Assembly (NCBI RefSeq): GCF_001625215.2
Contig: NC_030381.2
Location: 1,637,131 to 1,701,130 of the forward strand
DNA: 64,000 nucleotides
Source: Daucus carota subsp. sativus
Lineage: Eukaryota; Streptophyta; Magnoliopsida; Apiales; Apiaceae
Reading direction: 5' to 3'
Below are positions 21,896-35,700 of the stretch, piece by piece. Numbering within the stretch: position 1 is the stretch's first letter; each line of letters begins with the position of its first letter. A program made the position numbers and the translations under genes. A model generated the notes under the pieces. It saw only the letters and a list, made by a program, of their open reading frames with translations. It searched no databases and was not told where the DNA came from.

Positions 21896-24073
21896 ATGGC
21901 TAAGATTGCAGAAGAAAAAGGTATCGACGAGAAAGAGGAATATACACAAGATGGAACTGTGGATCTTAAGGGCAGACCAGTCCTCAGATCGAAAACCGGA
22001 AGATGGACAGCTACATCCTTCATTGTAGGTAAATTGTCTACTACTTTTGCTTCTCGTTAAAGATGTTGCTGATACGTGAGTCTTGTGCACTACTGAGTAT
22101 CAGACCTTACTCGACTTTTTCTTTTTCTTTTAATATTTGTGTAAATTATAGGGTATGAGATGACAGAGAGAATGGCTTACTATGGAATAGCTACAAACTT
22201 AGTATTGTATCTGACTAGAAAGCTGCATGAAGGAACTGTGACTTCTTCAAACAATGTCACCAATTGGGTTGGTACTGTTTGGATGACACCCCTTCTCGGT
22301 GCCTATCTAGCCGATGCTCATTTCGGCCGATATTGGACCTTCGTCGCTTCCTCCATAATCTATTTTCTGGTACGTAAAAAGGCATACGATAAGATCATAT
22401 GTTGGGACCGTCCTCTAATACGTTAAGATTTTAGATGAACGGTTTACTTAACATGGTATCAGAAACCGTTCTGATTTCTTCGTGTTTGACAGGGAATGTG
22501 CTTATTGACACTAGTAGTGTCACTACAAGCACTGAGGCCACCATCTTGCGGTGGAGGTGTGAAAGAAGTGGACTGTGAGAAGCGAGCATCGCCTTTCCAA
22601 ATCGGCATTTTCTACTGTGCATTGTACATAATTGCAATTGGAACAGGTGGAACCAAGCCAAACATCTCAACCATGGGGGCAGACCAGTTCGACCAGTTTG
22701 AACCGAAAGAAGGAGCCCAGAAGCTCTCATTCTTCAACTGGTGGATGTTCAGTGTCTTCTTCGGGACTCTTTTCTCCAACACTTTCTTAGTCTACATACA
22801 AGATGAAGTTGGCTGGACTATAGGCTATGGCCTTCCTGCTTTAGCACTATTGTTTTCGATAGCTTTGTTTCTTGTTGGCACACCTTATTACAGACACAAG
22901 CCACCTGCAGGAAGCCCATTGACTAAAATGGCTCAAGTTCTTGTAGCCACTGTAAGGAAATGGAGAGTAGCTGTCCCAAGTGACCCTCAAGATCTTCATG
23001 AGCTAAACTTGGCTGAGTACAGCAAACCTGGAAAGTATATCATTGGGCACACTCAATCACTAAGGTCTTTTCTTTTCTGCACAATCTTGATTTTTATTAA
23101 GGTGTCAATTTCGGGTTTCAGGTCAGTGTTTTTGGTTCATAGACCTTAATTTGTGTATAGGGTCCTAGACAAAGCTGCTGTGGTGGTGCCGAGCAAGGAG
23201 GATACCTCATGGATATTGTGCCCAGTGACACAAGTTGAGCAGACCAAGAAAATGATAAAAATGATTCCGATTTTACTAGCATCATGCATTCCTAGCACAA
23301 TGGTTGCTCAAACTCATACTATTTTCATCAAGCAAGGAACCACGTTGGTGAGGAGCATGGGGCCTCATTTTAGTATTCCTCCGGCATGTCTGACAGCGTT
23401 TACCACGATCTTTATGTTACTGAGCATCGTGCTCTATGATCGTCTGTTTGTGCCATTTGTCCGACGTTACACTAAAAATCCAAGGGGAATCACAATGTTT
23501 CAGAGAATGGGGATAGGCCTTGTCATACATGTCATTATGATGATAATTGCTTGCTTTTGTGAAAGAAAGAGGCTAAGTGTGGCAAAAGACCATGGGATTT
23601 TCGGAAAAAATGAAACTGTTCCACTTAGTATTTTCATTCTACTACCTCAGTTTGCTCTAGTTGGGATTGCAGATAACTTCTTGGAGGTGGCAAAAATTGA
23701 GTATTTCTACGATCAAGCACCAGAGGGCATGAAAAGCCTTGGAACTGCATATTTCACAACTAGTCTGGGAGTCGGGTATTTTCTGAGCAGTCTGATTCTT
23801 TCCACTGTTGCCAAAGTCACCAAGAGGAATGGCAATAAGGGCTGGATATTGGACAACCTGAATCTCTCTCATTTAGACTATTTCTATGCAATGTATGCAG
23901 TTTTAAATTTCCTCAACCTTCTGTTCTTTCTGTTTGTCACAAAGTATATTGTTGATAGCACAGACACACAAACTCTCTTCCAGTCAGAGTTGCAGACAGT
24001 CCGCGACAAATCTGATAACTTGGATACCTCAGATCAACAAAAGATCGATGATGTCAGTGTCTTGAATAAATGA
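21896..24073 (+). CDS. NPF/PTR family transporter, NPF5.2 (PTR3)-like
   Basis: This encodes a proton-coupled membrane transporter of the nitrate/peptide (NPF, POT/MFS) family, 611 aa. Exons are 21896-22028, 22152-22369, 22493-23064 and 23161-24073. The start ATG at 21896 opens MAKIAEEKGIDEKEEYTQDG; the acidic YTxDGTVDLKGRPVLR leader is typical of the PTR3/NPF5 group. The proton-coupling ExxER motif (YEMTERMAYYG), NVTNWVGT, LGAYLADAHFGRYWT and TGGTKPNISTMGADQFDQF are intact, as is SFFNWWMFS before the large central loop. The C-terminal half carries LPQFALVGIADNFLEVAKIEYFYDQAPEGMKSLGTA. About 12 helices are expected. The substrate (di/tripeptides, nitrate or hormones) cannot be read from sequence. 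Intron 2 contains a primer-binding-site-like TRIM relic. The gene ends 240 bp from the tail of the convergent EXO84A-like gene. Confidence 0.93.
22430..22463 (-). mobile_element. TRIM LTR/primer-binding-site relic in an NPF intron
   Basis: Within intron 2 (22370-22492), CTTAACATGGTATCAGAAAC resembles the junction of LTR end and tRNA-Met primer-binding site of the mini-TRIM family, whose copy at 54094-54391 gives CTTAACATGGTATCAGAGCC on its minus strand. It is a short fossil fragment. Confidence 0.4.
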
Positions 24074-24313
24074 TTAGGTGGTACAACATGTAACCTACAT
24101 CTGCAGATCTGCTTATAATTCTTCACTTATGTTTTAGCATTATGTAGGTGTTAAATATATCTTCACTGCAATACAAAATTACAAAATGCAGTGACAGAAG
24201 ATTGATGAACTCTTTTATGTTAGTGTAAATATAACATTAAGAAAATCTGGTAGCAAGAGGTTTGCATTTGTACTTGGAAACTCTGGTTCTGTACTAAAAA
24301 CTTCTGAATGCAT

Positions 24314-27300
24314 CTAAATATGCATGTCAGTGTCGATTTCAGAGCAATTTGCTTCTACTTGTGTATCGTTTTTTGCTTCGTTAAACAAATCCTCTCTCTC
24401 GACATCTACAAGAGAAACTGCTTTCATGGATGAGTTCCTTTCAGCAATAGTAGATAGGGTATCAATCTCTTCACTAGTACATTCAACTCCCATATCTGAC
24501 ATCAACAATTCTGCATCTGCAGCAACTGATGCTGTATCTTTAGTAACTGAATCCTCAACTGACTCGACATAATATTCTGAGTTCCTGATTGCCTCATCCT
24601 CATCCTCAAGAAAATCACGTAAACATTGTGCATCTTGTCCATCCGATACCTCAGAATGATCAGCACTCTCATCTAAATCTGACATTGTGCTTTCAATCTC
24701 TTGCACTTCTGACACAGACACATCGGTACTGTCATTTGGATTCAGCTTTCTCTCTTCAGTCTCTATCAGCGTCTGAATAGCTTTAGTGGCAGCATTTACA
24801 GCCCATTTATAGTCAATTTTACTTCTGAACAAACAATCAAATCAAATACAAGGTACTACGTCAGATATAATTGTACTTATTAGTTATTCTTTATCTATCA
24901 ACGACGACACAAAATTTATTAACAAATAAATTATAGTAACAAATCAGATTACAACATTACCTATTAGAATCTAAGTCGGCAGAAGCAAATAGTGATTGCA
25001 TTCTAGATATGATGTCGAAGGAATCAGTAACCATGCTGTTTGTCAGATACCCTCCACTTCTCGCGATTTCCACCAAAAATTGGATGTCCAGAACAAACTA
25101 CAAATGGTTCCAGAAAACATGTAATATCAGAGGAACATAACTGCAACAAATTTACAAATAAAAAATAATATACACAAAGAGAAAACTAGACATGGACATA
25201 CATTTATAAGAGCACCAAGCAGGCATCGATCTACTTTCATTTCTATAGGCTGATAAGCAATTAAAAGAAAAATCTTAATATACCTGCTTCATATGGTTAT
25301 AGTGATTGTCGTCTGAATATTCAGGGATTTTCCAGGCTTCTTCATTGCGAGAAATCCAAACAAACATGGCTTCAACAAGGTCCCTTAGATAATCCATCAA
25401 CCATTCTTCGTTAAAATTCTCTTCAGCAAGCTTTTCAAGCTTTCTTAGTTCTGCATATAGTACCTGATAGATTGGATTCAGAAATTCACTTTAATTTCAA
25501 TAAAGAACTCAAAGCGGTTACAGGCACATTCTACACGAATCAAGAGTATCATGTTTGGCATTTTTATAACTTTAATTTCAACCTCATACCTGATAAGGAA
25601 CGGAAGGCATGATATCATCTGATGAAGCAGAGTCATCTTGGGTCCAAGTGCACTCATTTGGAACAAGACTGTGATCACTTTCCAGAGACATAATTTTACG
25701 TATGAATTGCTCACAGAGATCAGCTCTGAGTCGGCTGCAAGCCTCTTGAACAAACAATATGTAACTTTCTATTTCAAACTCCAAATGACTGCTCTCTTCA
25801 AAGATACTTCTGACTATACTAGAGAAGATATTTACTAGTGTTGATAAATTGGCGATAACTGAAACTTGTTGTACCAGTGACTCTGCAGAGTTAACACTTG
25901 AATCAACTTCCTCTGCACCATCATATTCTTTATCATCTAGTGAACTCTCCAGGATAACAGTGTACTCGGTGAAGAGATCCATGAGTCCTTTAAGGACTGC
26001 ACCTTCCATTTGAAGAATCACTAAAGTCGACGTGTCTTCCTTGATGGCCTGAAATATTACAAAGCTAAGATACTCAAGCAACTGAATTTTATGAAAAATA
26101 TCAGGTATTCTATAGTTAATACTTAAAGATGCATTTAGCTTCTTAGTTCAGATCAAACAGACCTGCAACATTGTTAGAAACTTCCTGCCACTGTTAGTGA
26201 GCAAGAAATACTCTAATTGTTCACCATTAACCACCACACAGCTCTGTTCATTAAAGATTCCAGATGCTGGATACCTCCCTAGAATCCAAGCATCAGTCGA
26301 CGTGAAGATCTTAATGACTTTCTTAAAATGGTTGAAATGAATCTTTAAGGCATCATCAATACATGGACGTAAATAATCAATTAAGCATGACTGCAACAGT
26401 ATCCTCTGAGGTTCTAATAGAGAGCAATAAGACAAAGAAAACTGCAAAGCTTCTGCTGTTGTCGATAGTCCACTACTTGTTTCTGTTATGGAACTGATGT
26501 ATCTCTTAAAACAGTTGGCGAATACTTCAGTTTCCTGGTAAGCCCACTGCATCACTTCTGGAGGATACGCAGCAGTCTGTCCATGCAGGACTTTGAAGCT
26601 CTTTGCTGCTTGAGATATTGAAGAAAATACAAATTTTGCAACTCCAAGAATGTATACACCATATGGATATGTTTCTGAGACTTGCAATTCATTTATGCCA
26701 GATAAAATGCGTAAATGGTAGTAGTTGAGCAGTATTTGAGTCGCCACACTATTGTCCCCAAGCCTGCAAAGGCCAACTAATGCCTTTTGCAACTCTGCTG
26801 CGCGCACTCTAGGGTTTGAGGCCAACATTTTAAACTGATCAGCCAAAATTACCCTCCTCTCTGATATTGCAGATTCATAAGACATCCAAATTGCAGGCGC
26901 CAGATTTTCTTGGAACTGTATATTCTGGAGTGTTTCCTCTTCCATCTCAAGAACGTTGAGAGCCTCGTCTAGTTTGTGCTCCAACAGAAGTGCATCCAAG
27001 ATATCTGTAACACTTTCTGTATGAGCCTTTAACATGCTCGCGGGAGTTGATTCAGCAAATAAAGATTCCTCAATGACTGATTCCACGGTCTCATCAAGCA
27101 TGATCTTTAAATAAACTTCATCTTTCAAATCTTTTACCAGCATTTTTTGGGTCGAAACATGATGTTTCAGCTCCATCAACTGAACTTCCATTCCTCCCAT
27201 TTCTCTAAATATACTGTAACATAAATTAAAACTACTGGATCAACTAGCCAATAAACCGAAAAATAATTTCAATCAAAAATAATAATATCCTCTTCTTGAT

Positions 27301-27747
27301 TCGTATATAATTAAATCACGAAACCAGTCAAGAAATAAATAATGCATTATTAAAAAGATTGAAAATACCTGATAAATGCCGAATAACTGGAAAAAATGTT
27401 CTGCTGAAAATCTTCCTCGGACGCCTTCTTAAGCTCAAGGAGTTCTGAACATAGCCGTCTGATCCCCTACAGATTTCATATGATCAAAAATAGTGAATTT
27501 TAAGAACATACATTTCATATTTCACAATTTTTCGAAACCTCGGAAGGTACGAAAAAATCAACAAGTATACTAATTGTACCTTTCCAGTCATTGAAGTAAG
27601 CTCTACTTGAAGCTCAACATTGTCAGAAACAGAAGAAGTGTCGGAGCCAACAGGAGCTTCCAGAGAGTCTTCCCTGGCAATTTCTCTACGTTGATCTTTG
27701 AATCGACGAGACCTCGATCTTGCAGAAGTTGCAGAATTTGCGTCCAT
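24314..27747 (-). CDS. EXO84A: Exocyst subunit EXO84A-like
   Basis: This subunit of the octameric exocyst complex would tether secretory vesicles at the plasma membrane. Seven exons are 27747-27580, 27466-27369, 27213-26163, 26048-25590, 25463-25294, 25097-24961 and 24834-24314, giving 867 aa in frame. The N-terminal third has the family pattern GIRRLCSELLELKKASEED, FSSYSAFIRIFREMGGMEVQ and LMELKHHVSTQKMLVKDL, a Vps51/Exo84-type helical region. The middle matches the Exo84 C-terminal helical bundle (LCRLGDNSVATQILLNYYHL and following). The last exon continues past LNPND into about 150 residues rich in Asp, Glu and Ser, longer than I expect for the family. Plants have EXO84A, B and C; the MELKHHVSTQK segment argues for A, by memory and not by alignment. 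Confidence 0.87.
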
Positions 27748-29390
27748 GACTGATGAACAGAATGCAGATTAAAAAAATTAGGAAAAATTGCAGATTTGAG
27801 TGGCATAAAACTATAAAAGCTTCTGTTTTGGAACATTTAGTTTGCGTCCTAGTATCGTTGGATCGATGTTTCTGCTGTAATATTCGTTGTTCGTATCGAA
27901 ATTTTTGGTTTGCTAGCTTTCTTTTTCAGCCGGCCGTTGGAAGAATTTTTGTTTTGAACTTACTTCTAACATTGTCATGTTGCTGACAATTGGTTTGAAT
28001 TCGCGACTTTTAATAATAATAGTCACGAACAAATAAATCAAACCTGATATGTATAAAAGACAATACAGTCTAATTCAACACTCGTCACTAGACTAGGACC
28101 TATCGTAAGAGGATGCAACATCCATTACCACATGTGAACAAAATAGTCACGGAATAAATAAATCAAACTCGATACCTATCAAATACTATACATTGTAATT
28201 CAACACTCATCACTAGAATAGGACCTCATCATAGGCGGATGCAATAGCCAGTGTTGCATGTGATATTTTCGGTTTCGTTACTTTTAAGGCATGGGTAAAA
28301 CAAAATTTCAGTAGGTTGAACAAAAGAATTTTGCTTTTCTTTACTCTTTTAGGTCATTCTTCAGTCTTCACATGCAGATTCTTTTATTCTGCAGCATGCT
28401 ACAGAGAAAAGGAGAATATCAAATACCAAGCTATATATAAAGCACCTCATCTCTTCTCTAGCCTAATCCATCGTCTTTTCCTAGTCCTGGACCGAACCCC
28501 GATGTTCAAGTGTCTACTTGCTATTTAGCACTTCCAAACGGGAGTCTTGTGCATCAGATACACACTTGACACTTCGTTCTGAAAACTATTTCGCCTTCAC
28601 TATCATATCACCATGACACCATCTTGGTGACCTGGATTCTTGTTAGATCAACATCAACACCATTCAGCAATCTCCAGCCTGTAAACCAACTTATTACTGT
28701 TACAAATTCATGCTCCTTAGTCCTTACTCATGATTATTCAGCAATCATTCTCAATCTGTATTTTTGTCGTTTAATCAGTTTTACCCTTGTCTCTCTTAAT
28801 TACATCATTAAGCTTTGGATTAATTTCCACTAACCACCAAACTATAATCATCCTTATATGGTAAGTGCTCCAAAGTCAACAATCCCCTAAGTCACTGTTG
28901 GTATGATTAGTTTCTTAATTAGTTCTTATGCTCATAATACGTTTCTACTGTTTCCTCAGATTCTTGTTTAATCTTGTTTAATTTAATTACCTGCCCTAAT
29001 AACAGCACAAAAGCCATCTTTATACTCTAAACTATTGCATTATATCTCCACTAGTTAAAAGCTGCACAAAAAACAAAATGTTTGATTATGGGCCTACTAA
29101 TTTTCTGAAGATAAAGTCACAAATCTGCCAAAAGCCACCATAATCGATGTCTTAAAAGACATAAATACAGATCTTGGCCATCCACCATATTGCTAATTAT
29201 TATAACTTGTTTTAATATAAACGGGTTCGAGTCCTCTCAGTCCCGCTAATCTCCCGGAAATTTGATAATACTAACCCGAGACTATTATACGACTTCAAGA
29301 AACCACATATCCGAAAGTATCATACGACTTCAAGAAACCACATATCGACGGTCATGTAATATATACTTAAAAAAAACATGAAACATAATT
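27748..29390. other. EXO84A upstream region and BAG gene downstream region
   Basis: It contains the 5' flank of the EXO84A-like gene and the 3' flank of the BAG gene. A tandem duplication at 28021-28255 and a smaller one at about 29297-29346 (ACGACTTCAAGAAACCACAT twice) are listed or noted. The other short frames (for example 28316-28528) have no recognisable product. Confidence 0.5.
28021..28255. repeat. Tandem duplication, unit of about 120 bp
   Basis: The unit TAGTCACG.AA.AAATAAATCAAAC through TAATTCAACACTC.TCACTAGA.TAGGACCT to GGATGCAA occurs at about 28021-28135 and again at 28144-28255. Divergence is moderate. There are no inverted ends. Confidence 0.75.
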
Positions 29391-30686
29391 TTAAAAAATG
29401 TGATTTATTTTAAACTTGTGAATCATGAACAGTTGATGAAACTTTACACAAAATATTCCCAATTTTGGCCTAGAACTTGCATTATTAGTGCCATAATTAA
29501 CTGCTGATCCAGAGTTCTTGTACTGCATTTTCGCCGACACGCCAGTTTCCCAGTTTTTAGTTGCCACAACAGGCTTCACCACAGCCAATCTGTGCTTTCT
29601 GTGCTGTTCTTGTTGCTTCTGAATTGGATTTATCTGCAGTTTCTCGACAGCTGCTGTAATCTTCTGCTTCGGCTGCTGCTGCATTGGCACATTATTCCCG
29701 ATCATCGAGTTCCTAGTCTTAAGCCTATCAAGAGTTTCTATGTACTTCTGGACTCTCTTCACCTTCAAAAAGTTAACACCATTCAAATCATCAGTAACAG
29801 TTAGTTAAACTTTTTCAATAAAATTTAATTTGCTGATGTGCAGCAAAAAGATCAAAAGTTCAGATATGATATTTTCTTACCTGTAATCTTCGTTTCGATT
29901 TGACATCTCCATCACCTACAATCTCATCAAGTTTTATCAACTGTGTCATCAATTGCTCAACCAGATTCAACAGACTTTTCTCCAAAACTCTCTTGCCACC
30001 ACAGACTTGTGTTTCAAAATTAATTACCTGCCCACTCCAATAAAATTCAACAAAAAATACTAGATTTACAAATAATAATTAAAAAAAATGATGTATGATA
30101 AGTTAGCATTACCTGCTTAGCAAACTTGTCTACTTCCAAGCTAATCTCAGTTATATCCTTCAATGCCTTCTCCATTTTAGCATTATTCCGCGCTTCAAGA
30201 TAGCGACTTTCTCTTGCATCAACATCTGCAACTAACACAAGTTTGGATCCATCTTTAACACCAGCCCCATCAAGAAATGTTCTTGATTCTCTTTCTTTAT
30301 CTTTGAATATCAGCTTCTGGTCCTCATGGTGCACACCAGTCGGTTTCGCCACCAATTTCTTCAAGTCCCCTGCATTGTGATAAATAATTTAGAAATCAAA
30401 TAAAAGCATGCACTAATCAAAAAGAGAATTAAAGGGTGTTAAAAAAGTTACCAAAACTTGCTTGTGGACTAATATCAAAATCGAGATATGATGATCCATA
30501 TTTCACTTTGACTCTGATAGTTGGAACTGGAACTGAACAATGATCTGCATCAATGTTCCTTTTCTGTACCAGCATTCCCATTGGCCTCATCTCCCACGGC
30601 GCAAATCCATCCGGGCTGCTGCTCCCCACCGCGGTGATTCCTCGTGCTGGAGAAAATACTCCAGCAGGCTTGCTCTTCGTGTTCAT
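29391..30686 (-). CDS. BAG family molecular chaperone regulator (BAG1-4 type)
   Basis: This encodes an HSP70 co-chaperone of 336 aa. Exons are 30686-30452, 30369-30113, 30027-29881 and 29762-29391. An N-terminal segment with PWEMRPMGMLVQKR leads into a ubiquitin-like domain (IRVKVKYGSSYLDFDISPQA to KLIFKDKERESRTFLDGAGVKDGSKLVLV). A BAG domain follows (ALKDITEISLEVDKFAKQ to LIKLDEIVGDGDVKSKRRLQVKRVQKYIETLDRLK), which binds the HSP70 ATPase domain. That UBL-BAG order defines plant BAG1-4. The C-terminus is variable, basic and Gln-rich. The start at 30686 is preferred over an in-frame ATG at 30713 because GTTGCAG just upstream looks like a 5'UTR splice acceptor. BAG1-4 members act in stress and protein turnover. 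The precise paralogue is not assigned. Confidence 0.9.
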
Positions 30687-30713
30687 CTTATCTGCAACTC
30701 GACAACAATACAA

Positions 30714-32726
30714 ACAAATCTTTATATTTGACTACAAGAACACACACCAAACTAGCTCCATAATGTGTATCTGTAGGACATTTATATGCATTCAAATATT
30801 TGGCATTGAACACAGAGGAATTGTCAGGGAAAGCAGAGTGCAGATAAGGCAGTTGTGTACTTGACCATTTATAGAGTGAAAATCTGTTCTTTTGTGTAAT
30901 AGTGTAATAGTTTCCTCCTTTTTTGTCTCTTGCTGTTCATAATATTGTTTAAAATAAATAAGAAATATCAAAATAGGCTCCGTCCAGTCGTCCACCCAAT
31001 TCGTTAAATCACGGGACAGTTAAGAAAAATGTATAAAATAGAGTTAAATCTAATGATTTCTAATATTATCACGATATTACCATCACTGGCACTCATCTTA
31101 TTTTTGACAATATTCGAACCCTCAATATCTCGTAACGATAGGAACTGAGAATATGTTTTGCCAGTACAAGCTGGAGGATAATTCATCTGCAATCATATAA
31201 GGGGACCATTATCCATAGTAGAGTGACATGCCATGGGGAAGAACATGTCTTGGACTAAAGAGGATTAGAGGCTATCTTTGAGCTGCAAAACATCCAAAAG
31301 CCTGTATGATATTCATCAACCAGTGGGGTCAAGGCCAGTTCATAACTTCTGTGTGTGAAGGAAACAAATCACACACTAACAAATAACAATAATTCCCAGC
31401 AGCATATGGAAGGGATGACACAGTATTGTTGGGGAACTGTCACTTTTTTCCTAGAAGATGACTTATTGGAAGTGTGAAGCGGACAAATTTGTCAAGCTCC
31501 CTTTCAGACTGGCATATTATTATTATTTAAAATTTAAAATTATCATAAATAAAATATACCATTTTTATAATAATTATAAATGATATTTTAATACGATAAC
31601 AGATTATGTGTAATTTTCATACATGCCTCTGGAAGTCCGACAAATATTACCAAAATCAGGAGGTTGATAATAATAGACAGGACGAATGTCTATTATAATT
31701 GATATTTTTGATTTTTTATTGTAATTCTTATTTATAATATTTTTTTGGACTTATTTTTATTCCATTTTGAGCAGAGTGAGTCGAACCGAGTCCACTTCAA
31801 CTATCGGAATACGCCTTCACAAATTCCATATTTTTAACAAAATTTTCGTTTTTTTTCTTCTTCCAACTTGTATGGTTTCTGCTCAACAGACTCTGGAGGT
31901 AGCAGTTAAAGATTGGTGGACCAAATGGCATGCTTGGTAGCTGCCCAGCTGCCCTTTCGCCCCCCACCGGCCCAGCCGCCTCATTAAAGACTTGCTTCAG
32001 GACCGACCACACACAGAAACTCAAACTCAACGTCCTAAAATCTCCAGCTAACTCTGTCTAATTTTTAGTTATGTCAACCATAATGCAGGCCATACAGTAC
32101 AAGAATGTATCTGTACAAGTGATTATGGCTGTAAGTCTGTAACCATACATGTATTACATTGGATCCCAGACAACTTTCAAATACAGTTATAACGGTCCTA
32201 AACACATTTATAACGTATGATGAGGCACACACATGAAAAGCACCTACCCGTAAATGTCCGAGCGCTTCATTCAAGACCCCGTAAAGTCACATATGATATG
32301 CTTAGCTTCTTCATCTAGCAGTTCACTAATACCACAACTTGTATTGAAGTGACTATATTTCAACAGGGATTGTAATTTACTGGTACGAAGAACTAAAAAA
32401 TTCCCTCCACAAAGTGATAAGGGTTATATTTTCACACATTTTAATTGGACTGTCACGGATAAGAGGAAAAATTCCAACCGAAATATAATTCTTGCAATCA
32501 CTTGTTCTGATCTAAGTAAGAATACAACTTTCTAATCGATTGCCTGTTGGCCTAGATTTCTGAAGTGAGGCCAGTGGTCCAAACATGGACAGGCAAAGCA
32601 ATTTCAACTATAAAAAAGAAAACACTTTACGGAATAGCAAGACAAGGGAATATGGCTGGAAGAAGCATACTAATGATTTGTAAAGTTCAATCCAGGGATT
32701 TCAGAATCCGAAATTGCAATTCCATC
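30714..32726. other. BAG upstream region and LPLAT downstream region
   Basis: This AT-rich sequence has no supported gene. It should hold the 5' flank of the BAG gene and the 3'UTR of the acyltransferase gene. Several minus-strand frames at 31004-32274 are short, unrelated to known families and likely chance. Confidence 0.4.
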
Positions 32727-35700
32727 TCACTCTTCTTTGCGAGCTTTTGTTCTGGCGGGCCTTGCCGGTTTAATAATCTTTCCAAGAAGGATCAATGTTA
32801 CGGGAACAATGGTTGCTATGAAGTATACGCTCTTGTATGCGGTAAGAGTTTCATGGAAGCTTAATACCTGTGACATACAACGACGAATAAAAACATCAAT
32901 TTTTCTAATTTTATCATTTGCTCCTCTAGCATCTCTGCAAACTTCATTTCTTTCACATTTTATCATGCGTCAAAAAATAAGAACTTACCATGAAACCAGC
33001 GGCAGAGCAGTTAAGAACCATAAGTGTATACAAAAAGTTAATGAATACCAATAGATTCTTCACTATGGCCATTTTTGGAGGAAGAGATTGCTGCCATTTG
33101 TATAGGACTGCTCAAAACATGAAAGTTAGTATTGGTCCTATCGGAGTATGTAACTAATGAAGACAAGCCTATCTTTCTTATCATAATAAGGACTACGGAT
33201 GCCTGTTCGTTACCTCTGGATCCAGCAATCATCAAAGCTGTCTGAACAAAAAATATCATGTACCCAGGATAAAGACCCTGTTATATAAAAAAAGATCAAC
33301 TCAGTAAGTCACATTAAGTGAACTTTAGCAATCACCAGCAATTAAAAACTATGAAATGCATATCTTAATGTAGCAGTTAAATAATATGTAAGAACTATGA
33401 ATGATAAAAAGGCATTTTAGCACAATATGAACTTTTTCTAAAGAGGAGAAAAACCTATGTGGATGCACTTACAATGATGTAAAGGGCATAATGATTTTAT
33501 ACAATTCTATGGCAAACCAGTAGAAAGTTGCAACTTAAAAAGTCAACAGCCTAGACCAAGAGTCAATATAAAATATGATCTCCACCAATTCTTCATTGTC
33601 ACATCAGAAGAGATTTATGGAAAGAAAGCTTACATGCCATACAGCACTAACAGTCTGTGTTGCCAGCAACTGGAAGAAACCAGGTTTCTTTCCCTTCTGA
33701 ACGAGTCTGTCATAAACATCTAGATAACAATATATATGCATTAGACAACGCATATAAACAACTAACATGGTACCATGAAAGCAACGTGCCACAAATTATT
33801 ATAAGATTCGCTAGAGAAAAATGTTTTTATATATTGAAAGTAATGGGCATGGATATATCTGACATAATGGAGTGATATAAATAAGACAACTAAAAAAACC
33901 ATCATACGATGGTGGCAAATAAACTAGAAGAAATTAGCATGCAAATGAAAAACAAGAGGAACTTACAATGACGAAGCCAGGTACTAACTTGTATGTTCCA
34001 TACAAGTGGCAGCTGAACTGAACTCGTTGCCAACTCAACACCCAAGATATCTACATTTTTTGCACGGTCCCATCGTGCTTTGGGTGGTGAAGAATTTGTC
34101 CAGCCACTAAAACCCAGACCAGAAATAATAATAGAAGATTCTGAGATTGACCATATAAAGTAATATTTCCAACGTGCCGTAAAACCAGCCATGTACTGGT
34201 AACTTATTCGTTTCCAAAAACCCCATTCTTGATATATAGGTTCCGTAAAACGGGTCAGTGGGAAGTGGGGCGAAAGATACAGGTACAAGCCCATGCATAT
34301 AACAGCTTGGAGGATTGCTCTGAGAGCTGGCCAATATGGGGATGGGGATTTCCCCTTATCTGAAGCTGTCCAAATCTAATCATGAAAGAAAATGAAAAGA
34401 ACATGGCGGTCTTATAAAAAAAACATTAGAAAAATACTAACTTCTACATTCTTATATAATTAAATCAGAGCAAATATTAGGAGAAAACATACCCCCTTCT
34501 TTTCTGTCCAATTAAGATAATCCTTAATTTCAAAAACTGGGCCAGCAAAGTGACTACCACAACAGAGGCAGTATCCAAAATACTCAGTTATAGTTGGCAA
34601 CTCAAGTAAACGATTTTTCTTTTGTGATTCACGTAAATCTTCCTCCTTTAGTAATCCATCATTGTAGTTAATTGCACAAGAAATGACTTTCAGTGTGAGA
34701 ACCATCAAGGCACCTACAAACATTTGCCACCATGTTACCCAGATCAGTACTTCCCAATCTCAAAAAACTAACTACATAGTACTCATCTGAGTAAATATTA
34801 GTATATGCACTTTAATAGTATATAATAGTTACGAATTGCAAAAATATTTTGCCATAGGCCATAACTGCTCAAGTGTTTTAACTTTCGATGAGTCGGATTA
34901 AATAGAAATCACCATAATAGAACAAAGCATTGCTTAGTACAAATATATATTAGCATATGCAATTTGCATATCTTACTTACAAACTGAATTTACATGCTAT
35001 GTTTCTTTGAGAGTCTTGAATGAGTTAATACTAGATATGAATTTCTGTTATTTATGTTTGGCCACTAAAATAATAAAATAATGTATTTTAAGCGAAAGAG
35101 CTATGATAAATTACAGCATATGTTATATAAGTATAATAACTCTCCTTTTGTGAATCAAATCTAAAAAAAGATACAAGTAATTATTTTTTTAAGGTTTGCC
35201 ATACTTTTCCGGTTTAATGCTTGACATTGTGCGGTTGCATTTATCTTCACTTATCAACTGTGTCAAAAGTCAATATACTACTTCTGCGTCCTTCTCATCT
35301 CTGAACAAATGATTCCAGAAAAATCTAGCACCAGCCAAATACAAGTATATGACCCGCAATATTCTACTCAAATGTATAAGTGGAGAGTGGAGAGTGGAGA
35401 GTGGAGAGCGGATAGATACTATGTTGTTTTGGTAGTAACACAAGTGTGTATGACAACTCGAATCGTTTCAGATATGTATTAGGGGAGAGATGAGAAATGA
35501 GTGGGGAGATAATAAGTTGTTGAGGCAGGTCAAAATAGAGTTAAGACACATAAATGTCCCAAACATATGTCATTTCAAGCTTATATATTTCAAAATTTCA
35601 GCAACAAAAAAAAAAAAGGCAATCCAACAACTTTGGCAAAGCTCGCAAGGAATTTAAAAAAATATAGTACTGCATCACCAGAGGCATCTTGTTCCTTTAG

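Noticed and set aside
22431-22730. 99-aa minus-strand frame
   Set aside because: Antisense of NPF exon 3.
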